Under the pieces are notes generated by a model. That model did no database searches, had not been told where the DNA came from, and saw only the letters and a list, made by a program, of their open reading frames with translations. From an uncultured Lachnospiraceae bacterium (GTDB lineage: Bacteria; Bacillota; Clostridia; Lachnospirales; Lachnospiraceae), in contig CAJTSB010000011.1 in the NCBI GenBank assembly GCA_910578825.1, positions 1 to 64,000 of the forward strand: a stretch of DNA of 64,000 nucleotides, written 5' to 3'. The number at the start of each line of letters is the position of its first letter. Within the stretch, counting starts at the first letter, position 1. Positions 1 to 7,453 of the stretch are shown piece after piece. A program made the translations under genes and the position numbers.

Positions 1-1322
1 GCTGTATTGCGTGGACTGCCCGTTGCCGCGGATTTCAGTGAGCATCCCCGGGCTCCCGTCCTCCTCTTCGTCCTGTATGTACTCGATGGTTTCGTCAGGG
101 GCGCCGGTGTTGTTCCCGGGGTAGTAGATTTCCTCGGACTCGCGGAAGGTGCCCTCACGGTAGGCATATACGTGCCGGGTCCCGTTTTTGTCCGTGCTTT
201 CCGCAAGCATCCCGTCTTCCCCGTAGCGGTAGGCAGTGCTCCTGCCTTCGGGGTCTGTCTCTTTCACTAACTTCCCATTTTCGTATTCATAGGCGGTCAC
301 CTGGTAGTCCGTGTCCACCCCGGGCGTCACTTCATCCAGCCCTGTGATTGTAAGGGGCGATGTGAGCCCGGTGTACTGGCGGAGCTTGTTGCCTTCTTCG
401 TCATAATAGTATTGGGCGATGGCGAGCACGCTGCCGTCCGTGTCGTACTCGGTCGTCATCGTGAGGTTCCCATTTTCGTCGTAGGTGTAGTCTGTGCGGG
501 CGTATGCCTCAGGCTCCCCTGGTTCATGGATGGTCTTTCGGTAGGAAATGAGGTTGCCTTCCCCGTCGTAGGAATACTCCTGCCGGAAGTAATGGATGCT
601 GCCGTCTTCGTTCTGTGCCGCAGGGGTGCATTCAGAGAGCGGAAGGCAAATGCGCAGCATTTCTGGAATGCCTTCCGCCGACCTGGCAGGTGACGCAAAG
701 CGGCGCGTGCCGTTACCTTTGTGAGGTTCCCGGTTGCGTCGTATGTGTACGTGGACGTGTGGAGGGCGTCCTCGGGCGTGCCCGTGTAAGGCTGTATGGC
801 CTTCACGAGGTTCCCATCCTCATAATAATTCACGGTGGTTTCGCCGTCCTCCGCAACGCTCCTCGTGAGGTTGTCGTCGCCGTCGTATTCCTCTACGGTC
901 GTGCCGGACGCCGTTTCCGTGGTGACGATGGTCGTGCTGTGGAATTCGTTTTCTTCGATTTGCTGCGTGGTGGTCTTCCTGTCGTAGTTGTTCCCTTCCA
1001 GGGCGCCTTCGGAGCAGTATTGGGTGACCTTGTTATTAGCGTCGTCGTACTCTGTGGTGAGGTAAATATTGCCGCTCCTTGCGATGAGCTCCCTTCCCTG
1101 CGCGTCCTGCTTTAGGACCTCGTAGAGCCCGGTTTCGTCCTCCCAGATGTTTTCCGTGGATTCTTCTGTTCCGCTGCCTGCTGTGTCTTCGCCCTGACTG
1201 CTCTGTGACTTCATTTCTGCCTGATTGGTTTGTGATGCGTATGCCTGCATTGGTGCATACGGAATGGATGTGAGCATGACTGCTGCTGCACATAATAAGC
1301 ATAAGACTTTCTTTTTCTTCAT
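1..1322 (-). pseudogene. YD-repeat (RHS-like) secreted protein, frameshifted and cut by the window edge
   Basis: The gene starts at ATG 1322 behind GAAAGGGG, with a signal peptide (lysine run, hydrophobic core, cleavage near AYA-SQ). A Ser/Glu-rich stretch follows, then tandem YD repeats such as YTYDATGNLTKVT. The reading frame breaks near codon 204. Repeats resume in another frame from about 639 (DGSIHYFRQEYSYDGEGN) and stay open to base 1. A 71-nt hairpin repeat (641-711) sits at the break, and removing it in silico rejoins the frames as KVT-LSECTPAAQ. YD-repeat proteins are usually large surface or toxin-delivery proteins; whether this one had a toxic C-terminus cannot be seen. Its base composition is visibly more GC-rich than its neighbours, which hints at separate ancestry. 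As read, only a truncated product of 288 codons would be made, ending at 456. Confidence 0.85.
641..711 (-). repeat. 71-nt double-hairpin dispersed repeat (copy A) inside the YD-repeat gene
   Basis: Read on the minus strand it begins GGCACGCG and ends GCCTTCC. It carries a distal hairpin with outer arms GGAAGGC/GCCTTCC and a nested AAATGC-TGC-GCATTT hairpin, and a proximal segment GGCA...GCGTC...TGCC. A closely similar copy lies at 36481-36552 on the plus strand, and both are preceded by GTAAC. The insertion interrupts the YD-repeat coding sequence out of frame. The form resembles REP or BIME elements, which are mobilised in trans; no transposase is in the window. Confidence 0.8.
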
Positions 1323-1652
1323 TTGTTTCCCCTTTCTTAATTATCCACACCGGCTGCGCTGGCGTAAATGTTTGGCTACTGTGTCTAAAGTTGCTGACCG
1401 CCTTTCTTATTGCCGTTCGTTTACCTCCTCCCCATCATGATAGTATCGCTCTACCTTATTGATAGCGTAGCACTTGTGCCAGGGTACGTCAATAGAACGA
1501 AACTAATTAATACTATTTCATTAAAGTATTATTCAAATCATCCACTATTAAAAAACTGGAAAGGAACATGACTTGTCGTCCTTTTCCTGCTGTGGTAATA
1601 TAGAAACAAAAAGATCTTTATATTTTTTATTTGTACTATTGGAGATGATTTT
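1323..1652. other. Divergent intergenic region between YD-repeat gene and DUF2752 gene
   Basis: The 330-bp AT-rich spacer holds the leader of the minus-strand YD-repeat gene and the promoter of the plus-strand DUF2752 gene (TTGTCG 1573-1578, 17-nt spacer, TAATAT 1596-1601). An imperfect inverted repeat (GGAAAGGA ... TCCTTTTCC) overlaps the -35 and spacer and could be an operator. No ORF or RNA gene is visible. Confidence 0.6.
1573..1601 (+). promoter_or_regulatory. Sigma-A-type promoter of the DUF2752 gene
   Basis: TTGTCG at 1573-1578, a 17-nt spacer, then TAATAT at 1596-1601. It lies about 50 nt ahead of the TTG start at 1653. Confidence 0.55.
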
Positions 1653-2108
1653 TTGAGACAACATAGAAAAGAAGAAACTGCATTGTTTTATACCGGATGG
1701 GCAATCGTCCTTCTGGCTGGTACGCTCTATCTTATATACCGCCTCCTGCCCCTTCCATATGATAAGCTGGCGACCCCATGTACTTTACATAGCATCACAG
1801 GACTTTACTGTCCCGGCTGCGGCGGCACAAGAGCGGTGTTTGCATTTCTGCATGGAAATATCCTTACCTCTTTTATCTGCCACCCATTGGTGCCCTACAC
1901 AGCAATTATCGGCGGCTGGTTTTTAGTCAGTCAATCTGTCGAGCGCATTTCCAGGCGCCGCATTAAGATTGGCATGAAATTTCGTGACGCCTATATCTGG
2001 ACGGCGCTGGGGATTGTGGTTGTGAATTTTATTGTGCGGAATTTTCTGCTGGTAGTGTGCCATTTTGATATATTAGAAAGATTCGGGTATCAAAAGATGT
2101 TCTTTTAA
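1653..2108 (+). CDS. DUF2752 family membrane protein
   Basis: A 151-aa protein with the DUF2752 hallmark: a Cys and His, then TGLYCPGCGGTRA around residues 50-62, between hydrophobic segments near residues 12-30, 85-100 and 115-135. The family's biochemical role is unknown. The start is TTG at 1653, chosen because GGAG lies 8 nt upstream and no ATG in frame has a better site. The last ten codons (ERFGYQKMFF) lie inside the left arm of a large inverted-repeat element (2078-2399), so the native C-terminus may have been replaced by element sequence. The next gene converges from the minus strand. Confidence 0.85.
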   Translation: MRQHRKEETALFYTGWAIVLLAGTLYLIYRLLPLPYDKLATPCTLHSITGLYCPGCGGTRAVFAFLHGNILTSFICHPLVPYTAIIGGWFLVSQSVERISRRRIKIGMKFRDAYIWTALGIVVVNFIVRNFLLVVCHFDILERFGYQKMFF

Positions 2109-2399
2109 TCCTTCCACTGGAAATTTACACGAATTATGCACAAAAATTGTTTCAGATATTCCTTACTATAAGAATTTCTAAGTGTTCTGAATTTATATAT
2201 TCTATATTTACGCAACCGGCTCATATTCGCCATCCATGGCCCAGATAAGCCTTCCCCAAACATCCTGTTTGGGGATTGCTGAAAAATCACAGACCACTAA
2301 GAAATATCTAATAGAGGAATAAGTCACAATTTTTTGTGTATATTTGTGTAAATTACCAGTAATAAACCAATTGAAACATCTTTCGACAACCCGAATCTT
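2078..2399. repeat. ~320-bp long inverted-repeat (MITE-like) element
   Basis: The two ends are imperfect reverse complements over more than 100 bp. AAGATTCGGGT at 2078-2088 matches the complement of 2389-2399. AAAGATGTT, ACTGG(A/T)AATTTACAC and CACAAAA(A)ATTG then follow in the same order from both ends, with weaker pairing to about 2200 and 2283. The centre holds a perfect 8-bp hairpin, CCCCAAAC/GTTTGGGG (2254-2274). There is no ORF of substance. It fills the whole space between the DUF2752 and PGM-like genes and overlaps the 3' end of the former. It could be a MITE or a bidirectional termination structure. Confidence 0.75.
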
Positions 2400-2405
2400 A
2401 AAGAG

Positions 2406-3605
2406 TTACTTTATCAGATAATCGATCATTTCACAGCCTCTGGCAATGCTGTGCCCTGACTGTTCGGCTTCTTTCTCATTATACTTCCAGGCATGATTCT
2501 GAATATCCGTGCTGTCGTAAAGCAGATAGGGTACGCTGTCGCCCGTATGCGTCCGCAGACAGATTGGCGTGGGGTGATCCGGCATGACAAGCATTCGGAA
2601 CTCTTCTCCCGCCTGCGCAAGTCCTTCCTTAATCGGCGCAATCACGCGCGCATCGAGATTCTCAATCGCCTGAACTTTCTTCTCCACGCTGCCCTGATGC
2701 CCCATCTCATCTGGTGCCTCCAGATGCACATAGACAAAATCACAGCCTTCTTTGGTCAGCGCGTCAATCGCCGCCTGCGCCTTGCCTTCATAATTGGTGT
2801 TCAGCCCTCCATTAGCGCCCTCCACAGTGAGATTCCTCATTGAGGCTCCCACAGCAATTCCTTTCAGCAAATCGACCGCGGATACCATGGCTCCTTTCAA
2901 TCCCGTCTTCTCCTCAAAGGAAGACAACGCCGGACGCGTGCCTGCGCCCCAGAACCAGCAGGAATTTGCAGGATTCAGCCCCTTCTTCTTACGCTCCACA
3001 TTGATGGGATGATTTGCAAGAATTTCGTAGCTCTTTTTCATCATTCCCCTGAGCATTGCATCCCCCGGCAGATACTGCCCGATGGTCTGTCCCAGAACAT
3101 CGTGGGGCGGGGTTAAATCCACAACCTGCCCTTCGTCCCAGATTAACAGATGGCGGTAACTCGTGCCCACATAAAATTTATAAATTTCAGTTTCCAGACC
3201 CTTTTTCACAGCCTCGAGTAAAATGGCTGCCTCCTCCGTGGAAATTTCCCCGGAGCTGTGGTCTAAAATTTTCTTATCTTCGTATTTATCTTCTTCCTCG
3301 GAGAGTGTCACAATATTACAGCGCAGTGAGACATCCGTAGGTTTCATATCCACTCCGATGCTCAATGCCTCTAAGGGAGAACGCCCGGAATAATAAACCT
3401 TCGGGTCGTAACCCAACACCGACAGGTTTGCCGTATCGCTGCCCGGCGACATCCCATCCGGAATCGTGTGTACCATCCCGATTTCCCCTGCCTGCGCAAG
3501 CGCATCCATCTGAGGGGTTTGGGCGTATTCCAAAGGAGTCATTCCTCCCAGCTCTTCTATGGGGCGATCTGCCATTCCGTCGCCCAGCACAATTACATAT
3601 TTCAT
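2406..3605 (-). CDS. apgM: Cofactor-independent phosphoglycerate mutase-like enzyme (possible homoserine kinase)
   Basis: A 399-aa protein of the alkaline-phosphatase superfamily, archaeal-type iPGM branch. Metal and nucleophile motifs are visible: GDGMADRP (residues 8-15), SPGSDTANLSVLGYDP with Ser56 as likely nucleophile, VHLEAPDEMGH and MPDHPTP towards the C-terminus. ATG 3605 is chosen because AAGGTGG precedes it; the frame is open further upstream without a site. It lies 78 nt downstream of hom, in an operon with hom and an ACT protein. From memory, a PGM-like homoserine kinase has been reported in Bacteroides, so with this context the enzyme may phosphorylate homoserine rather than act in glycolysis. 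Family is sure, substrate is not. Confidence 0.85.
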   Translation of the reverse strand: MKYVIVLGDGMADRPIEELGGMTPLEYAQTPQMDALAQAGEIGMVHTIPDGMSPGSDTANLSVLGYDPKVYYSGRSPLEALSIGVDMKPTDVSLRCNIVTLSEEEDKYEDKKILDHSSGEISTEEAAILLEAVKKGLETEIYKFYVGTSYRHLLIWDEGQVVDLTPPHDVLGQTIGQYLPGDAMLRGMMKKSYEILANHPINVERKKKGLNPANSCWFWGAGTRPALSSFEEKTGLKGAMVSAVDLLKGIAVGASMRNLTVEGANGGLNTNYEGKAQAAIDALTKEGCDFVYVHLEAPDEMGHQGSVEKKVQAIENLDARVIAPIKEGLAQAGEEFRMLVMPDHPTPICLRTHTGDSVPYLLYDSTDIQNHAWKYNEKEAEQSGHSIARGCEMIDYLIK

Positions 3606-3683
3606 TCTTTTTCCACCTTTCCAAACAGAATGCCTCAAAAGCATCCACAATCCATGCAAAAGCTCCTGAGGCATTCCTGTTTT

Positions 3684-4883
3684 CTACACTACACGGATCC
3701 GCTGAATCACATGCAGCCCGTTTGCTTTCTTCTCGTACTCTTCCTCACTCATGACCCCGGTCAGGAATCCAACCTCGCCGGTAATCTCCGCTACCTCTAC
3801 AAACTCTGCCTCGCCAAATACCGATTTCACCTGCTCCTTATCTGCTGTCGTTCGTACAAAGAAACGGCTCTCGTTCTTTCCCTTGTCTACCAGAGACATT
3901 TTTCTTGAGCTCCAGGACATCAGGATATTCTTATGCAGATGCTTTGCGATATCTACAATATCTGCAACCACTGCGCTTGCCGTCGGCAGTTTTCCCGCGC
4001 CGCTGCCATAGAACATCGCATCTCCCAGAACATTTCCATGTACAAAGATGGCGTTAAACACATCATTGACACTGTACAGGGGATGCTGCTGCGACAACAT
4101 GAACGGTGCAACCATCGCACAGTATCCTTCCTTTGTCTTTCTGCTGGTAGCAAGCAACTTGATAACAAGCCCCATTGCCTGCGCATACTTGATATCATCC
4201 GCGGTAATTTTAGAAATCCCCTCCGTATAGATATCCTCGAAATCTACCTGCTGTCCGCATACAAGGGACGTCAGGATCGCTATTTTCCTGCAGGCGTCGT
4301 AGCCCTCCACGTCTGCCGTGGGATCTGCCTCCGCATACCCTCTGGACTGAGCGTCTTTTAATACATCTTCAAATTCCAATCCCTCAAACGTCATCTTACT
4401 CAAAATATAATTGGTGGTACCGTTTAAAATTCCGGTAATCTCTTCAATCTCATCAGCGGTGAGCGAGGAATTCAGCGGACGGATAATCGGGATGCCACCG
4501 CCCACACTCGCCTCAAACAGAAAATTGATGCTCTGCTCTTTGGCAATGGCAATCAGCTCCGCACCGTGTTTCGCCACCAATGCCTTGTTGGAGGTAGTTA
4601 CGTTCTTGCCCGCAAGCAGTGCGCGCTTTACAAACGTATATGCCGGCTCTACGCCTCCCATGGCCTCCACAACCACCTGAATCTCGGGGTCGTTCGCAAT
4701 CACTTCATAATCGTGAATGACCTTGTCCTCCATGGGGTCTCCCGGGAAATCGCGCAAATCCAATATGTATTTTACTTCAATCTCATCACCTGCGCGTTTG
4801 GCAATGCTTTCACTGTTGGTATGTAACACTTCTACCACACCGGAACCAATGGTTCCATAACCTAAAATCGCTATTTTAATCAT
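3684..4883 (-). CDS. hom: Homoserine dehydrogenase
   Basis: A 399-aa NAD(P)-dependent enzyme that reduces aspartate semialdehyde to homoserine for threonine and methionine synthesis. The N-terminal Rossmann motif GYGTIGSGV is at residues 8-16. The catalytic-domain signatures EASVGGGIPIIRPL and ADPTADVEGYDACRK follow, and a C-terminal ACT-like domain (about residues 320-399) should give feedback inhibition by threonine. The length is intermediate between forms without ACT and the ~430-aa Bacillus type. It starts 4 nt after the stop of the ACT protein gene and is followed by the PGM-like gene, so the three are probably co-transcribed. Confidence 0.95.
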   Translation of the reverse strand: MIKIAILGYGTIGSGVVEVLHTNSESIAKRAGDEIEVKYILDLRDFPGDPMEDKVIHDYEVIANDPEIQVVVEAMGGVEPAYTFVKRALLAGKNVTTSNKALVAKHGAELIAIAKEQSINFLFEASVGGGIPIIRPLNSSLTADEIEEITGILNGTTNYILSKMTFEGLEFEDVLKDAQSRGYAEADPTADVEGYDACRKIAILTSLVCGQQVDFEDIYTEGISKITADDIKYAQAMGLVIKLLATSRKTKEGYCAMVAPFMLSQQHPLYSVNDVFNAIFVHGNVLGDAMFYGSGAGKLPTASAVVADIVDIAKHLHKNILMSWSSRKMSLVDKGKNESRFFVRTTADKEQVKSVFGEAEFVEVAEITGEVGFLTGVMSEEEYEKKANGLHVIQRIRVV

Positions 4884-4887
4884 GATG

Positions 4888-5331
4888 TCACTCCCTGGCT
4901 AATATTTTTAAATAATGAATGCCCTCCTGCTGCTCGATGTTCTCTACCATATGGGACACATTTTTCGTATCCGGCAGCACCTCCACGCTCAGCGTAAGGG
5001 ATGCAATCCCATTGATGGGAATACTTTGATGGATGGTCAGGATATTAGCATGAAAATCCGCCACCGTCTGTAACAACAAAGACAAAAGTCCCGGCTCATC
5101 ATCCATCTGAATTACCATTGTGATGCTCTTTCCTTTGGCATTGTCGTGAAACGGAAAAATGTCGTCTTTGTACTTATAAAAGGAACTTCGGCTGATTCCC
5201 ACCGAATCAGTTGCTTCCTGCACGGATTCGGCACGTCCGGATTCCAAAAGTTTCTTCGCCTCCACGACTTTCAGTAAAACCTCTGGAACGGCTTTCTTCT
5301 TTAAAACAAAATATTTCGTTTTGTCTTCCAT
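4888..5331 (-). CDS. ACT domain-containing protein (PheB/UPF0735 type)
   Basis: A 147-aa cytoplasmic protein. The N-terminal half (KYFVLKKKAVPEVLLKVVEAK ... SVGISRSSFYKYKD) resembles a small helix-turn-helix segment, and the C-terminal half (about residues 70-147) is an ACT domain with DEPGLLSLLLQTVADFHANI. This is the PheB/UPF0735 arrangement, an amino-acid-responsive regulatory protein of uncertain target. ATG 5331 is chosen because GGAGG lies 5 nt upstream. It is first in the operon with hom and the PGM-like gene and has a consensus-like promoter just upstream, so a role in controlling that pathway is a reasonable inference. Confidence 0.85.
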   Translation of the reverse strand: MEDKTKYFVLKKKAVPEVLLKVVEAKKLLESGRAESVQEATDSVGISRSSFYKYKDDIFPFHDNAKGKSITMVIQMDDEPGLLSLLLQTVADFHANILTIHQSIPINGIASLTLSVEVLPDTKNVSHMVENIEQQEGIHYLKILARE

Positions 5332-5381
5332 GCTGCCTCCAGTTTGTTTGCCTGTGAAATACATCTGTATTCACTGCAAAG

Positions 5382-5410
5382 ATGTTAGCACATTTACACT
5401 TTAAATGCAA
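5382..5410 (-). promoter_or_regulatory. Promoter of the ACT-hom-PGM operon
   Basis: On the minus strand, TTGCAT (5410-5405), a 17-nt spacer and TAACAT (5387-5382), about 50 nt ahead of the ATG at 5331. It begins directly after the stop of the TPM-domain gene, and no terminator is visible between them. Confidence 0.6.
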
Positions 5411-5416
5411 GCACTT

Positions 5417-6292
5417 TTAAAACTTCCTGCTGCCCCCACTCGACATACGTCCACCGGAGCCGGAATGTACCGTGCTGCGGCTGCCTCCGCCGCCTCCTCC
5501 ACTGCTTTGCTGCTTTGGAATATGCCGTCTGGATACAAATGAATTGACAAACCGGTCTTCTTTGACCGTAAGGTTTACTTTTCCATTTTTTTCTATGGGA
5601 TATTTATAGCCGCCAAATTTCAAACGGTATTTCCCCAGAACAGCCACGATTGCCGCCGAACCCGAAAGAACCGCAAGAAGCGTGGTCATAAGAATTTCTG
5701 TCGGTGCAAGTTTCCTCTCCACGGGATGTCTGGTAACTTCCCCGGTATCTTCATTGTAAAGATGATTCTTGCTCGGATCCTCTTCCAAATATGCGTTCTC
5801 CACTTCTTCAAGCATCGCTTCCAATGTCGCAAAGTACGCTTCATTCGAGATCTCTTCATACCCCGCATCGAGAATCCTGTCCGTACGCCTGTCCGTAATG
5901 TAATACATGGCTTCGCCAAATGCACGGACTACAATCTCGCGGTTATCCATATCAATGGCACAGATCACGCCGTCATCTTTTGTGGTATATTTGTCAAACC
6001 ATGCTTCTGCATATGTTGTGGCATCCTTACCACCCGCATCGTTGGTGGTAAGCGCCATCATGTCCCAGCCGGTGCTCTGCTCCAGCTCTGCAAGCAAGCT
6101 GCCAATATCATCTGCCTCCTGCTGCGACAAAAGTTCCGCCAAATCCGTCAACTGTATATTTTCCTGTTCTGACTGCTGCGTACCATCCGATTTTGCTGTC
6201 TGCGCATCATCCGCCGCACTTACCGGAACAATACTAAAAACCAGCAGACAGAGCGCCATCGCAGCCAACAGACATTTTTTTGTTATTCTCAT
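5417..6292 (-). CDS. TPM-domain membrane-anchored protein (YdjH-like)
   Basis: A 291-aa exported protein: signal peptide (MRITKKCLLAAMALCLLVF), a TPM/TLP18.3 domain at about residues 45-180 (LLSQQEADDIGSLLAELEQ, DGVICAIDMDNREIVVRAFG), one transmembrane helix near residues 200-220, and a Gly/Ser-rich tail. ATG 6292 is preferred over GTG 6301 because GGGAGG lies 9 nt upstream. It overlaps the stop of the zinc-ribbon gene by four bases (ATGA), indicating translational coupling. The trio SPFH, zinc ribbon and TPM matches the content of Bacillus ydjGHI, linked there to envelope stress and PspA. No PspA gene is visible here. Confidence 0.85.
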   Translation of the reverse strand: MRITKKCLLAAMALCLLVFSIVPVSAADDAQTAKSDGTQQSEQENIQLTDLAELLSQQEADDIGSLLAELEQSTGWDMMALTTNDAGGKDATTYAEAWFDKYTTKDDGVICAIDMDNREIVVRAFGEAMYYITDRRTDRILDAGYEEISNEAYFATLEAMLEEVENAYLEEDPSKNHLYNEDTGEVTRHPVERKLAPTEILMTTLLAVLSGSAAIVAVLGKYRLKFGGYKYPIEKNGKVNLTVKEDRFVNSFVSRRHIPKQQSSGGGGGGSRSTVHSGSGGRMSSGGSRKF

Positions 6293-7395
6293 ATGATCCA
6301 CCCTCCCATTAATCCGGCGACAAATACAATCAAAAATACGATTAAGCCCAGGAGCCAGACTTTCCGGTTATCCACTGGCAATTCCCCATATACTCTTCCG
6401 TTCTGTCCGTTCATGGAATAGTAATAGGTTTTTCCATCACGCCCCTGATAGGTAACGGTCCAGACCGGGAGCATAATATAGTCCCAGTGTTCCTTTTCGG
6501 TATGTAAATGACAACTGCGGACGTCCACGGAAGAATAACCGCTCACGGTGTCTCTGAGCAGCTTTTGTCCAAATACTTTCGCATCTTCTGTTACATCCGC
6601 CTGCAGATCGGCACGTGCCAGATCGCGTTTCTCCGCCAGAAATCCCGACAGGTAGCCCATATGAAATCTCTGAACCTTACTCACATCGTAAGGCAGTACG
6701 CCCTCCGCCAGTTTCAGGCTGTTCTTCTTCAATGCATTCTTCGTGATATCCTCCAGATGAATATTTCCACGACGTTCAATCTGATAAATCTTCGTCTCCG
6801 TATATTCCGTATCTCCACTGCGCCACACCCTGACATTCCTGCCTTCCGCCTGCAGGGAGCCGGTCATGTCCATATCTGCCATCCAGTATGGAAAATAGAC
6901 GCCGGAAATCTTTTCAATCTGCTGTTTATTAAAAAACGCTTTGGGAACGAATTTCTTATGCTGCACATATTCCAGAAATTTCCTGGTTGCCTGCTCTTTG
7001 TCAATTGAAAACGGAATGATTTTATGGGGAAGAAATTCTCCGGAAACCCTCCCGGAAAGTACCACGGGATTGTGGCAGTAATAACAAAACGTCGCTGCCG
7101 TCGTCTCGTCTGTCACAATCTCCGCCCCACAACTCGGGCAGCGATACATGACTCCCTCTTCCGTCTTCGTTTCTGTTTCTCCTGTCTTTCCTGTCTGCTG
7201 TGATGTTCCTGACGTTTCCATCTTCTCCTGAGGGGGCGCAGACGTCTTTTCCTCTTTCTCCATTGCGGGCTGCATTTTCTCAAGTTCCTCCTGCGAAAAC
7301 GCAGAAGTACAGTATTCACACCTGTACTTCTGCGTTCCCGGATGGAAGACCAGTTCGCCATCGCAATTTGGACATTTGTAACTGATTACTGCCAT
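6289..7395 (-). CDS. Zinc-ribbon membrane protein (YdjG-like)
   Basis: A 368-aa protein with two N-terminal zinc ribbons, CPNC...CEYC (about residues 8-29) and CPSC...CYYC (about 85-107), separated by a Glu/Thr-rich linker. A large middle domain contains VYFPYWMADMDMTGS and LPVWTVTYQGRDGKTYYYSMNGQNG, and a single C-terminal transmembrane helix spans about 345-365. This matches the TFIIB-type zinc-ribbon proteins of the YdjG kind. It sits between the SPFH gene, 58 nt upstream, and the TPM gene, which it overlaps by 4 nt. The likely role is a membrane partner of the SPFH protein; no enzymatic motif is visible. Confidence 0.8.
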   Translation of the reverse strand: MAVISYKCPNCDGELVFHPGTQKYRCEYCTSAFSQEELEKMQPAMEKEEKTSAPPQEKMETSGTSQQTGKTGETETKTEEGVMYRCPSCGAEIVTDETTAATFCYYCHNPVVLSGRVSGEFLPHKIIPFSIDKEQATRKFLEYVQHKKFVPKAFFNKQQIEKISGVYFPYWMADMDMTGSLQAEGRNVRVWRSGDTEYTETKIYQIERRGNIHLEDITKNALKKNSLKLAEGVLPYDVSKVQRFHMGYLSGFLAEKRDLARADLQADVTEDAKVFGQKLLRDTVSGYSSVDVRSCHLHTEKEHWDYIMLPVWTVTYQGRDGKTYYYSMNGQNGRVYGELPVDNRKVWLLGLIVFLIVFVAGLMGGWII

Positions 7396-7453
7396 CTTTT
7401 CTCTCCTTCTATATCAGCTCACACTCCGCCGCTAAAACGCCGGACGGTTTATC

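Noticed and set aside
615..1115. 166-codon open frame on the plus strand
   Set aside because: Valine/arginine-rich complement of the GC-rich YD-repeat gene, with no supporting signal.
2105..2290. 61-codon open frame on the minus strand
   Set aside because: It lies inside the inverted-repeat element, has no ribosome binding site and reads as random sequence.
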